Source: Thecamonas trahens ATCC 50062 | Lineage: Eukaryota; Apusozoa; Apusomonadida; Apusomonadidae | Length of the DNA stretch: 61,326 nucleotides | NCBI RefSeq assembly: GCF_000142905.1 | Contig: NW_013657667.1 | Span: forward strand, 421,854 to 483,179 | Direction of reading: 5' to 3' | The notes under the pieces: generated by a model | What the model saw: only the letters and a program-made list of their open reading frames with translations | What the model was told of the DNA's origin: nothing | Database searches by the model: none | In this document: positions 34,201-39,545 of the stretch, piece after piece | Position numbering within the stretch: the stretch's first letter is position 1 | Layout of the letters: each line of letters opens with the position of its first letter | Made by a program: the position numbers and the translations under genes

Positions 34201-37200
34201 GAGGTGTGGACCTTTTCCTGGCCGCTGCCTCGCGGGGGCGAGTTGGTGGGGGCGGCACCGCTGGCGTCTGGGGCGGTAGCCCGGCTTGGCGAACTTGGCT
34301 CGTCGCCTCCGGCCGAGACCTGGAGCGCGATGGTTGACGAGATGTTGGCGCTCGAGGCAGCGACGCGCAGGTCCGTGGCTGCGGCTTCTGCGTAGCGAGC
34401 GTCAAAGTCCGCCCCGAGGAGCTTGGTAGCAGCCGAGCCGTGGAGCCGCAGGTGTGCGGCAAGCGAGGAGCCCGGCGAGAGGACCTGGCGCGAAAAGGCG
34501 AGTGCCGACGGGAGAAAAGCGTTGAGGAGCGAGACGGTGTCCGGGTGCATGGTCTGTGGGACGTAACCTTGAACAGAGACGCTCTCAAAGCCAAGGCCAC
34601 GGGCGTAGAGCGCGGCGCCACGCTGGGCTGAGCAGAAGAAAGCCGAATCGCCGCGACGCGAGCGGTAGAGGACAAGCGGAAGCGTGTCGGGCATGTCAAT
34701 AGCGTAGATGTACTTGCCGTACTTTGCCGAGAGCGACGGCGGAATGACCGAGGCGGCACAGCATCCGGCAGCATGGGTATACCCATGATTGGAGACGAGA
34801 TCGGCAATGGTCTCCGGCGAGGCGACGGGCAAGACCGACGACGAGTCGCTGCCAAACTCCTCGCGGATGAGAAAGTGTAGCTCAAGATAGTTGGTCGGGT
34901 AGTCGGCCATGCCGGCGCGCGAACCGAGGATGGAGACGCCGAGCTTGGTCTCTGCAAACGGCGGGCGGGCGTCCGGCGCGGCGGAGCCATTGTCCGAGGC
35001 CGCGGCCGCGGCCGCGGCCTTGGGAACATACAGGTCACAGAGGCGAAAGAGGGCGTCGACAAGCTCGGGAACAGAGTCGGGCGGCGCGCCGAGGGCGAGG
35101 TGCATCGGAGTCTCCTGGGTCGGGTTCCAGTTGTCGCTCATGACCGAGCGGAGGAGAACCTTGCGGAGCTCCGAGCCGACCTCGTCGTTGGAGTGGGCGA
35201 GGTCGACAACGACGCCTACGACGTCTGTGGCCGCTGCAGCGAGGGCAACGTGGAAAAAGGTATGCATGTTGTTGTTGCGGGCACGGACAAGACCTTCGAT
35301 GTCGAGAGCAGCGATGATGAGATCGCGGACAAGCTCAGCATGCCCGTGCTTGGCGGCGGCGTGGAGCAGGGTGTTGCCCTCGGCATCGACGAGGCTCATG
35401 CGGAAGAGCGAGCTCGCAGCAGTGGTGTACTGGGCAGTCGAGCGCGAGTTGTCCTCGTTGATGGGCGGCTCGCGCTCGCGCCGGACGTCAGGGTGGACAT
35501 CTGCCGAGTACGGGAAAAGCTGGCTGATGAGGTCAACATGGCCGGCGGCGAGCGCCATGTGCAGCGGCGGGAGCTCGATGAGGGCGCCAGCAGCCATCGA
35601 GTGGACCGGATGGCGCGGCTCGAGAAAGGCCGGCGAGCAAAGAAGCGCGAGCGCGACAAGGTCGTCGCCAACCGTGACTGCGTGATGGAACGGAGTGTAG
35701 CGGCGACCGTCCTGGGCGTTGATGTCTGCGCAGCCGGAAATGATGATGTTGATGGCAATTTCCGAGTGGCCGGCAGCAATGGCGAGATGGAGCGGGCGCG
35801 CGCCATGGATGTCGGGCGCGTCGAAGAGGCCCTTGTCGATAAAGGTGTCGGCAATGTCCGAGTAGAGGCCCGCCATGCCCTTGTCTGCGGCGTAGTGCAG
35901 GAGGGTGCGGCCGCGGTCGTCAGCGGCGGTGATGTCGATACGGTGGAGCTCCGCGGCCGGGGCATGGTTCTTCGTCTTTGGCTTGACGGCTGCCAGAAAA
36001 GAAGCGACGGCCTCGTGGCCATTGTGGGCAGCAGCAAGGAGCGGCGGCCGGGCGGCGGCGCCGCGGACGTGAATGTCGAGCCCGAGGGAGTAGAGGAGCG
36101 AGAGGCAGCCGAGCTTGCCAGTCTTAGCCGCGCAAGTAAGGAGTGTGTCGCCAACGGTGTTGGTCACAAACGAGTAGTTGACGGTCTGTGACGAGAAACG
36201 CGACTTTTGAAAGTCGTTCTTGGTGAGCGCCACCGGCTCGACGTGGTCCAGTCTCGGATTCTGCTCGCCGCCGGTGTCCGAGTCGGCGTCGCCAGCATCA
36301 GGTGTGGGCTCGGGCTCGGGGGCTGCCTCGCCACGGCGTGGCTTGTGGCGGGTGCGGCGTGGCTCGCTGGTCGGCGCAGCGATGGCAGCGGCGAGGGAGG
36401 TGTCCGGGAACGGATCGTACTTTGGCGTAAAGCCGTGGACGCGCTCAAAGTAGAGGCTAACTACCTTTGACGTCGGAACGTCCGCAAGTGAGGCCGAGAC
36501 AAGCTTGAAGAGTGGGAGCTCGCCGTCGGCGTCAGGGCGCGACCAGGCGGTAGCGAGCACGGTCGGGTGGGTGCGCTCCATCCAAAAAGTAAGGAAGCGG
36601 ACACAGCCTGTGGCGGTGGCACGGTGGAGCGGGGTCGAGTGCGGGGCGCCGTCGATGTGAGCCGCGAGAAGGACAAGGACCGAGGCGGTGTCGAGGTGCG
36701 GGAGGCCCATGACCTTGGCGAGCTGGTCGAGCGAGCCGAGCGGACAGGCCTTGGCGGCGGCGTCCTTCGCGATGGTGAGGGCGACGTCATCATGGCCGTG
36801 GTGGGTGGCGGCATAGAGTGGAGTCTGCGACTCGGCGTCGATGGCAAAGGGTGATGCGTGCTTGGCAAGGAGGGCGCGGACTACGGCGTTGTAGCCTGCG
36901 GCGGCAGCGAGGTGCAGTGGGGTGGCGCGGGCGTGAAGGTCGTGCATGTCAACAGCGGCTGGGGCGTATGCCTCGCCGGCGGGCCGGCCGAACGCGTCCT
37001 CGAGCGACTCGATGCGGCGAGAGACGCTGCGGGAGGACGACATAGCGCCACGGCGCGAGGTGACGTCACCGGCGGCGGCGGCGGCGACAGAGTTCTGGTT
37101 CTTACGGGCCTCCTTGTGAAAGGCGACGGCGCAGTTTGCAGTGGCAAGAGCCGGTCCGCTAGCCGGGACAGTCATGTTGGGCGAGATGGCAGAGGAGGAA

Positions 37201-38882
37201 ACCGGGCTTCGCTGCGGCATCTCGATGGCCTTGGTCGCCGGCGCGGCATCGACAAGAAGCAGGGCGATGGTAGGACGCCTGTGCAGGAGTGCAAGGTGAA
37301 GCGCAGTATTGCCTTCGGCATCACGATCGAGTAGATGGAGAGCGGGCTTGAAGACCTTGGACGAGAGAAGGGTGCGGACAAAGCGCTCCTGGTTGGCGAC
37401 GATAGCAGTCATAAGCGGGGTGTAGAGCTCGGGTCCGGCGCGAAGCTGGGGGCTTGCGCCGGCAGACATGAGATCCGAGGCCAGCGGGGCGGCGAGCTTT
37501 TCCGAGGCTGCGTAGTGGAGGGCGGAGCGGCCGTTCGCATCACGGGTGTTGACGTTTGCGCCTGCGGCGAGGAGCGAGTTGACGACCGACTTGTGGCCGT
37601 TGCGGACGGCAAGAAGAAGCGGGGTGAAGCCGCGAGTGTCGCGGGTATCGACGGCGGCCCCGGCCTCGACGCGCGGCATGCGCTCGGAAGAGAGCAGGGC
37701 GTCAACGACGCGGGAGAGGCCACCAGCGGCCGAGTAGAAGAGGGCGGAGCGGCGAAAGGCGTCACGGGCAGTGGCATCGACACCGCGGACGTTGAGGAGC
37801 TCTAGGGCGATGGCGGCGCGACCGGCGATGCAGGCAGCAATGAGAGCGTTGGCGCCGGCATGGTTGCACGAGTTGTACGCGCCTGGCAGGAAGGTCGGCG
37901 GTAGCTCGGCGATCTTGGCAATGAGGATGCGGACAAGGGCGACCGAGCCACGACAAACGGCGTAGTGAAGAACAGTGTCACCGTCCATGTCGCGGAGGTA
38001 GAGCATGGCGTTGAGTGGAAGCGCAGCGGCAATGGAGCCCGACTGGGCGTAGGTGAGGGTGAGGGCATCCTCGGCCGGATCGCCCTGTAGCAGGATGTCG
38101 TGCTTGGCGGCGGCGGCAGCAGCAGACGCAGTGAGGTCGTCGTCGTCTTCGAGACGAGACGGGCCCGGGCGGTGCCTTGCCCGGCTCGCCTCGCCGAGCA
38201 TGGGCGCCATGACATCCTCCATTTCCGCGGTGACGGCAGCAAGGAGGATGCGGATGACAGCGTTGGAGGCATTGGCGACAGCGAGGTGGAGCGGGGTCTG
38301 TCCGCGGGCGTTGCGGGCCATCATTTCACGCATCCGCTCGATGGGCAGCTCGGCGTCGAGGAGCGCCTCGACCACCGGTCCGTTGTCAGCCTCTGCAGCC
38401 AGATGCAACAGGGTGTTGCCATCATGGTCGCGGAGCATGAGCAGCGAGGCGTCGCGGCGGACGACCACCGTCGTCACCATGGCCGCGGTCCGCGCCGTCG
38501 GCGGAGCAAAGGCCATGATCTGCACAGCATTCAGCTCGCGGCGGCGCGAGGAGGAGAAGATCTCGTCGACGTCTGCAACCTTGGAAAGCGCCGAGGCAAC
38601 GGCGGCAGCTGAGCGTGCAGCAGCGGCAGCAGATTGGCGAGAGCCTCGCGGGCCATCGCCACCAGCAGCAGGAGGCACTGCTCCTGCGCCGGCAGCCTCA
38701 GCCGACGCCTCCTCCAGTCGCTTGTCGGCCAGAAACGGAGGCGGATCATAGGAAAAGGTGAACTTGGTCACAAGAACCGAGTCGAATCGAGTATCGTAGC
38801 CACGAAGGTCTCCCGCGAGAGCCTTTCCGAACAGCTCGCGGGCCTTGGCCGTCTCCTGGGCCAGCTCTGTCTGCGTTGCCAT
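16218..38882 (-). CDS. Giant ankyrin-RCC1-calpain-like protein (7,554 residues)
   Basis: One uninterrupted 22.7-kb reading frame. I chose ATG at 38882 (MATQTELAQETAKARELFG) because the upstream extension is only translated microsatellite. Residues about 150-5420 carry about 85 ankyrin-like helices by eye (GNTLLHLAAEA, GQTPLHLAVLAG and others), divergent from one another, with Ser/Ala linkers. Residues about 5535-6430 hold seven to nine RCC1-type repeats (LFTCGSNAFGELGLG, LYTWGDKNSGKLGL), a likely beta-propeller. A Cys-rich patch (about 6527-6600; CLMCEGD, CARC) may bind zinc. Residues about 6620-6930 are a calpain-like core: HAYTVTG gives His6875 and IRNSFGDGSWEGAW gives Asn6895. The nucleophile position in KGELCSDDVLG is Asp6691, although Cys6689 lies two residues before it. 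Calpain-type beta-sandwich segments follow (YCIFPSTYSTGG near 7235), then a PQGY repeat and an Arg-rich end. A scaffold or sensor role is inferred. Catalysis is doubtful. Confidence 0.9.
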   Translation of the reverse strand: MATQTELAQETAKARELFGKALAGDLRGYDTRFDSVLVTKFTFSYDPPPFLADKRLEEASAEAAGAGAVPPAAGGDGPRGSRQSAAAAARSAAAVASALSKVADVDEIFSSSRRRELNAVQIMAFAPPTARTAAMVTTVVVRRDASLLMLRDHDGNTLLHLAAEADNGPVVEALLDAELPIERMREMMARNARGQTPLHLAVANASNAVIRILLAAVTAEMEDVMAPMLGEASRARHRPGPSRLEDDDDLTASAAAAAAKHDILLQGDPAEDALTLTYAQSGSIAAALPLNAMLYLRDMDGDTVLHYAVCRGSVALVRILIAKIAELPPTFLPGAYNSCNHAGANALIAACIAGRAAIALELLNVRGVDATARDAFRRSALFYSAAGGLSRVVDALLSSERMPRVEAGAAVDTRDTRGFTPLLLAVRNGHKSVVNSLLAAGANVNTRDANGRSALHYAASEKLAAPLASDLMSAGASPQLRAGPELYTPLMTAIVANQERFVRTLLSSKVFKPALHLLDRDAEGNTALHLALLHRRPTIALLLVDAAPATKAIEMPQRSPVSSSAISPNMTVPASGPALATANCAVAFHKEARKNQNSVAAAAAGDVTSRRGAMSSSRSVSRRIESLEDAFGRPAGEAYAPAAVDMHDLHARATPLHLAAAAGYNAVVRALLAKHASPFAIDAESQTPLYAATHHGHDDVALTIAKDAAAKACPLGSLDQLAKVMGLPHLDTASVLVLLAAHIDGAPHSTPLHRATATGCVRFLTFWMERTHPTVLATAWSRPDADGELPLFKLVSASLADVPTSKVVSLYFERVHGFTPKYDPFPDTSLAAAIAAPTSEPRRTRHKPRRGEAAPEPEPTPDAGDADSDTGGEQNPRLDHVEPVALTKNDFQKSRFSSQTVNYSFVTNTVGDTLLTCAAKTGKLGCLSLLYSLGLDIHVRGAAARPPLLAAAHNGHEAVASFLAAVKPKTKNHAPAAELHRIDITAADDRGRTLLHYAADKGMAGLYSDIADTFIDKGLFDAPDIHGARPLHLAIAAGHSEIAINIIISGCADINAQDGRRYTPFHHAVTVGDDLVALALLCSPAFLEPRHPVHSMAAGALIELPPLHMALAAGHVDLISQLFPYSADVHPDVRREREPPINEDNSRSTAQYTTAASSLFRMSLVDAEGNTLLHAAAKHGHAELVRDLIIAALDIEGLVRARNNNMHTFFHVALAAAATDVVGVVVDLAHSNDEVGSELRKVLLRSVMSDNWNPTQETPMHLALGAPPDSVPELVDALFRLCDLYVPKAAAAAAASDNGSAAPDARPPFAETKLGVSILGSRAGMADYPTNYLELHFLIREEFGSDSSSVLPVASPETIADLVSNHGYTHAAGCCAASVIPPSLSAKYGKYIYAIDMPDTLPLVLYRSRRGDSAFFCSAQRGAALYARGLGFESVSVQGYVPQTMHPDTVSLLNAFLPSALAFSRQVLSPGSSLAAHLRLHGSAATKLLGADFDARYAEAAATDLRVAASSANISSTIALQVSAGGDEPSSPSRATAPDASGAAPTNSPPRGSGQEKVHTSSTSHWPPVPAPVRTLVEGQVLLLPRSRAPTTIRHGQTTLLHEAILRGKEELAIRLVTIGSPINASTASGTTGPLTHGKSPTESTTPLMEAVSRNMVNLVATLLQRDDVQLDTLNIDSQTVLHVAVASGFSEVAKLIIDKAFAMWSASSHALELFVNAQDAFSNTVLHYAARSGMGEVLGILRQRADAHQVELDVNARNAELRTPLIVAAAFRRPFIATELLRWEGTKTELLDSKGRSVLHYACKRKLTQLSLLLIKALEAQMETAGGLQASLFASQPAFVANVSIKATATTSSRDMTALARRRQGGGNSSGGASVSANVMRARTALAEFLDSLDAQGLSPFLYAARAGDTTVVTALARAGVEVYALAADGSSALHLAARGGHVSLLHWMIDALTMPSLRRTIPSLADKGAFFINAFINGADMTQATLIHLAVAHSLDSVVRALIRLDSSTRQLSLALARDEAIPFSPDMRNVARIPRDAQSTASRTTGAVSEPKRRRLDAMVGRKGKSGSTAALTGSAAADGATKERSEEMLSETDLIFVDLFGRDSMQRTPLIVACEAGNEIIALTLLDHIDAFKISDEGMAAHSGRSSTSPSKRKRESWRIMARDAHSRTPMHFACMHAMTKVAMRLYDIYGSMCLHFLDDKRQSPLHYAVSAGQLGLLRALLKALADTASDASSTLTGTSRLAKAAGSSAPNSSLSASVSVSRAKDYSLNTIAELVHAALLSSYLDVAAFLVTDLVAQATVTNQIQSEVLLALVETTIKSPRSLDVGLGMLEISGLTTMSTDSIGVTAPILHRAAAAGHYSFVRGLISNIQVSNSRSHLAWYVLMRLFTMPDASSRNPIQVAVARGDVSLAALLVAFLPQPSMEIGLRFCENEIGVGLLDQVEKANMPHVLGLLLATRFEVVIDSETQSGITPLIESISSGRDVNSLLLLAADAQTFIERLNASTALAASLEGQGDSPVLPFLLAHACDGIGLAAYEEGDIELVDAVAVYLFNFAKEALGQTRSLTILAALLFKLTRHNEPLIKHAGHYLPAKESSRRRGGTAASADAGVSAEHVLSRSNVLANALANVSARVTGNGVPQLGLALGASTSANATSEPLSATGSVPKSMLHELYDAAIENRRLDVMPLLHVAVGLPTRDQYMRMLEMMVGVNESAVDIAYLGHTLSEATALSLFNDLYAEEKQRNEASIRKTAAAAATPDGEQTEDEVVDAGADHLVLRSWVVPSTRHSVLHLAAKLAMPGLFETVFVAMVAEEEEALRARQAQGTLDNDGDDGFDDEFDFEQRAGYDGEPDSPRSLADRAHIAVLGLLDESAYSVVHYVVDKAVPYFTQWFFDTFAPPVVGGNARNGLVPWLQTSHKTESVVNMLAAHGHFALLENLFAACPSDAFKRKLVTTKSSLTASTVLHTAIASGSVATAHVVLDQLLARLTDRKERCAALFTARNTERCVPLQLAAAQGMGTVVQAILARDEKRSGISVAEPLRVALESGFVSIAIQLVQGGVDAIARHKAQNAGSIFVAGSTNPLSLVCARGFEPVLNKFKSGHGIVRTLLKIDMPLMGALVNGKLALVKQLWTKGVERPEGYFLRALSRSYTALVMFMLGADDTLTRFKALSRHLPPLDINAKSSTNRFQQTALHLAVANSLEDVIVPLLRRKPEFVGDLFGFNPLHYAVLKKDTRYAQLLLSPLARASMVVSGSAEAQGKLSYLHLAARNSVFMLKLILRVSELSRLVANADAKAGGVKTGRAARRSRGGRGRGTGPTSHLPPTLPSIEVAVGGPIPAMHDVRVNIQFAENLQNSEMAKTGDWSLAHLTGSLVGFDASRTIAGRSPSTRASVRASMADPASGASRTPEFVFVDLNANIDVSDLQPFTVQVNARMTTDETPLLIALVSFRGSAAKTELDKFLELGTPASRAATIAEGFRLLQSKHSAADESASAGHVVAGSASGVYPADDGDALEHPFVARFSARDGRSSYGSLLPRVDVALELLRRPPAPLEVRVASGKRYSPLSVAIEIGHPELVKLLLPFASESAFQSGSCEPTHLTRHALTAAGSIQSMSQPKSSSQGPAVTANAAVPASTSRNSRLTPLHLAIQAANFDVASALLNHAAVDWAADVMVAKSLLLEALPFPYILGKLIRHGLSVMEGQPLIRACRRGYMHAALMLLGLGCDPMAVARSDKSGLKSTPLHYAALHGMTAVVVAMLLIPGVEMVKDSKEQTPFLVACKANKSSTALWVVRTVEAVPTLEINLSDSNVDSEAAIHFAARSGLVSLTKYLLAHGVGVDQPGAQRQTPLIAACASRHAELAMHLLRANADVNANDREEQTALHYAARKGLMDVVRALVGRGGGSMRADKNLDLPIHMACKYAMLDAGDDAIALFLIEHFVANHRSKTEYVSLMINSQGLGGWTPLHYAAAGGLPKLTALLLRWNADASLKATPLATHTPALLAEESDEPRTPIYYAMKMGHAAIAMSLLDRPEADVELDALLHVALDQLAGVGVAYAESFRHIAHKLIEDGHGVAVPNARGETPLMRACAIGEPELALKLIAANVEVNHTSTATKATALHFAVDKGLTSVVTALVREGAVPENALTVDYENPLHLACKVDDLRLARTKLEIAHSLLSGKGVKSKSRNSTAALASASKSAKGSGPSDAVAALAAQETKVTHQRPLHVLCMTATTAEHSALDKLLSKVAMDLINAHKDALGVSDAASPPGTPLLHAYRMGNTTLVKLLIQASTGEKMREGASETYVSVLDKATASGEPILHCAIRNGDVAVIRELLAAKASPVVENKMTGNKPLHLVCSCIESSRSGKSLLAGAKPITDAQASLIAMLLLAEMESSDKLTIENLTATDREGMTPLHHACRNPSRASVASALIDRIVEVDPEFSLDECVDDSGRTPLHYACMNGAPESLVTKLIALGANPACTTRDNDNALHLAIRHSHNLTQSLVAKAASMRKEEVVAILGELIHLKEDSSRPREVRNAANKLHRSLENAKSSRRRRWAVLSAFHFAVAEEAATMAGDDEDNGRSAHEPKLPNAADLPPSFQSDLRAWRRLVKLAGLRSDFEDVLDAVNSNNETPLLLACKHGDAAAAVDLIDQAADVEHVDNNKATIVHYVFEKGLDEVFDKLVNHPTASRRLSAKLGAPVNINVVDASGNTPMHYLLRSPDTASRMFDRVWDFSEAGTGNYIDTSATNADKENLLHLAVKSRLPWKTISRIWTQASKWGGAHAEIIDGKTYPDGKTPLALAIELGESQLAIQLIRAGASIAETDCNDNTMLHLAVRAGLADVAMILLGSPELESFPGTVEEVRGSSSDKAKVAGAGKAAAASGNGAAGAQGSLRRSGTRVAFSGAAASSGVTGRSAAGRSDAAGYSLSNYDVAEEIAVSIIVDVLDAVFVTLAASGKLDADGHSSSDDESSDAGVGHDSGSDAGGMSDSLSDVDDGEIHLQGELDPLKVNSSDGATAVHYAAERGMTNVVKALISHGVPFDVPNSAWALPIHLAMINGHPSLAKLLFCQHLAKESVEVLNERCRLDNALGRNVLHMAIASNDYQADFVNHIINELTSVALSAMDRDLNTPLHLALKRASFADVVKHLVEKNCNVNAQNSAGETPLHLAVQDKDTQAVTLLLKSPNIKLNEVNNVGDAVIHVALANSDQDTVRVLLEKDDLQLTLVNSQRLSVLHLAAENDLMPLIPLLATRGPQFNALNADGLTILHVILHTVPEPDLRRELVQSLVSSQGCDTNVPAASNGNTMLHDAAALGDNQIVNLLVLYKADVNAVNFAGQTPLHLAVLAGEMAVVKTLRESGADVNAQDGRGNSVLHLAVLGGHAALVRSLLQPAPIAADVCVQDGAGRLPSQCCADPQLRQFLLGAMSHRPQLPYHLEAPVVYSVPKRSNKNSAGGTTSTESGKESGKGSASGGKTGSRDRTAPDDDGADGGGDGGGGGGAAETVQYLQVARNTPAFEVENHIAVEQFFIHRDVVQVDLARTYGAAVTSDGRLFVWGNVFQFRGKIMAQSVEMLKYRTPQEVTFFTVAGIQVTRVAVSDSFLLALSSEGAVFSWGLVSAHDPPFLGRTTGDGLSLAGMETLGHPGRIDTLEGMAIVDIAAGEGHAAFVTRNGRLFTCGSNAFGELGLGAKANAPVPELVNSLARAKEHVVQVVCGPKHTVVRTLAGAVYTAGGGDTARLGHVQSRPAALGDRTDAQHFRKIDDLDGQIVVVDIATSVSHTAVVSAAGHLFTVGKNDYGKLGLGDRDIDHDRFERVHFDSPDVRIAAVALGAYHSAALDTEGRLYTWGDKNSGKLGLVISQGEPITTPQLVGALVAEHIVGVALGIEHSAAVSATGRVYVWGSNMDARLGVPVGIVKGASSFGALAASGGSMTSVRVSPTGGVADDEPSGDGGGTSGASGLSSVDIVLPMMVEGLHRGEPRKIAVGPTSKMDGLATIAARAVITEDGSLYVWGHPKLVPQIPGQRSTARPDDEEWHRAALAAVFEASHHEGYVLAALVEGTAHMVPCKVRIPLFGGFHTVADVAWSTADGANAALAIVTTSGEVFYWGCHSHISTNDYTVQPARVLLYETLTGSMPQTSYDALEAAGAGASSGNAASSGGRRKGGRAGARAGNLAASDASSGFAATATLEREVPFRLVAIGRGHALEHREVRARSVVFGSMHLLIHDALGRVWCVTAMLPTKTRFTGNVDETLSSLLNADGDVYMAPGPGGVQVSRLRPGLLKITGSVVQMAAGDEVAAVLLASAQVLVLVGDRTVALKGAFVKVAVTGKSVACLREDGQVTVYHESPSSAKSGLYEDVSVVQYGTATFIDIIGTPVRDDGSDDMFLLLTASGRVVECCGAVVSDSQFAISLPGQRVLQASLGPACAMVSTVQMTLSNEVGPAEATPAAVCAAHLRRACVRCAWQPFVPHAAVVLGLPRRNGKFYIHKRLEGLGVAYVSSQLSGSAAVVGFNSQVELELAMTSLNGRAETVNDLLLWLTLVPIQPCLMCEGDKSGWWFRWKEPGQVPFASDHLWAKHATLGPQLVCARCVMANSSVPVESLAVLTRMAEDHIARLVSACNRDGRLFVDTDFAPDEAALWMQSPSKPAHGLDGVGVPREWRRLSEMHEAIPNPTILAKTVKRAKVDMVKGELCSDDVLGMLSMLTTHESNIHKLFLAYDIDVGVYAVRVSVDSAWHYVVIDDYVPCGSLVDADDGYSPELLAARGPLYSRAYDPNELYVALLEKAVAKVRGGYANLNTLPLSLAEREEVQVGIARQLTGGTVESYMLKSTTMQHVLSSGEMWETLLRHSLCGRLISCWREDESITDPEYRTDQNLLVNHAYTVTGVLVVGANRLLQIRNSFGDGSWEGAWYNLKSEVIRAGRQNEFLMAYNDFYGPEGFTRIDVVDVAPQAAKSSSLAKRALPFHCGWRDVDVTRPFAYIFDVTAQNTQVVIELVQTSAKGHGSQTSTRIRDHMLDDSTTQFSDDEGDSNNMFGAIATSSLLRYSVPGASDDDIGDSSSSDDEAELAAELLSHVKQALIAEPLLSEDLPIQVPLESGSLNPGELYGGIDVPAAEVVARRDVNAGVLEPVESARARIKVRRQAGVFNPLSEARALFEPLPDGLTLEEAVAPDPSLGQQEICLLVCLWRKEDNVSIIPSQEVGDVTIPPLLCGDLRVAHVIKQVFPHTTKRISINLQLWPQEDYVYCIFPSTYSTGGMLCNLDLFASSRLHSVAQAPIIHHVLESSDDEEEDQDDAIESRGNAKPKPKAKKRTHARKSVTVPTRAEIRERQRADEAAAAAAAATAQSNAPFNPYADIFNEPSPPAASNPGFGVETAQPSQPPVRPMVAGGPYPAYGYGTGYLPPQGYGQPHGYPAQQAYPVQQGYGPPQGYPVQQGYGQSHGYPAAQPAQNPPPSDYIAVEETSQPPSSAGSMASAASSGSLFGHIRALQEDESDGEEERRGRAPRRRARRGPRGRGAQRSSGDNIRDARSLDLLRRSIDDRSEDSGARPRQPPRRRRRQ
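16560..16715 (-). repeat. PQGY/PVQQGYG-coding tandem repeat at the 3' end of the giant gene
   Basis: An imperfect coding minisatellite. The encoded units are variants of GYPVQQGYGPPQ, a Tyr/Gln/Gly/Pro-rich, prion-like or PAT1-like low-complexity tail following the calpain beta-sandwich. Confidence 0.75.
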
Positions 38883-38909
38883 GTGTGTGAGGCGAGCGGG
38901 AGAGATAGA

Positions 38910-39040
38910 GAGGGAGGGGGTGGGGGTGGGGGTAGGGGTTGGGGAGGGGGTGTGGGGGCTGTATGTATGTGTGTTTGTGTGGTGGTGTGGGTGTGTGTGG
39001 TGTGGGTGGGTGTGGGTGGGTGGGTGTGTTGGAGTGGGGT
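38910..39040 (+). repeat. G-rich/TG microsatellite
   Basis: Runs of four to five G separated by T, then GTATGTATGTGTG and GTGTGGGTG units. It has the potential to form G-quadruplex or Z-DNA close to the giant gene's start. Confidence 0.75.
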
Positions 39041-39222
39041 GAGTGGAGGCTGGCGGTGGTGCTGCCACCGGGAGGGAGGGTGAGACGGACAGTGGTCGGT
39101 GTGGTGAAGACAGTTGGAAGTGGTATGCCATGGAATGGAGAGAGTGGTCGAGGGAGAAGGAGAGGGATTTTCAACCTTTTTAACCGATTTGTCAGCAGGG
39201 CACATCCAGCCATCCACACATG

Positions 39223-39260
39223 TCCACACACACACAGAGAGAGAGAGAAAGAGAGAGAGT
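39223..39260 (+). repeat. (CA)n(GA)n microsatellite
   Basis: CACACACACA passes directly into GAGAGAGAGAAAGAGAGAGAG. Confidence 0.8.
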
Positions 39261-39545
39261 ACACCATCATCCAATCCACAACTCTGATCCATGTACGTGT
39301 GTGTGCGTATGTGTGGATGTGTGTGTGTGGATGTGGATGGTTGGCTGGTACAGCGGGTGTGCCCGTGAGCAGCGTGGGCTACGATTAAATCTCAATGAAT
39401 TTACTGTCATTGCTGACGGCAGATAGTTGCCAACCGTCAGTTGCGCTCGCCAGCTACCCCCCCCCCTCCCACCCCCCTACCACCAGCTCCACCAGCACCT
39501 CACCCAACACTCCTCTCTCACTCACTCGCTCGCTCTTGCACTAAT

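Larger units (their letters stand above)
38883..39545. promoter_or_regulatory. Divergent intergenic region between giant ankyrin gene and coiled-coil gene
   Basis: About 660 bases. Next to the giant's ATG there is a long GGGGT/TG tract on the plus strand (38910-39040), so the giant's coding strand reads CA- and C-rich there. The centre is unremarkable. A (CA)n(GA)n tract sits at 39223-39260, then a TG-rich stretch (39296-39340). A pyrimidine- and CCA-rich leader (39455-39540) runs into the plus-strand start. No separate gene was seen. Confidence 0.55.

Noticed and set aside
38883-39131. Extension of the giant protein upstream by 83 residues
   Set aside because: It would encode HTHP/PTPTP repeats from a microsatellite. 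MATQTELAQ is the first start followed by complex sequence.
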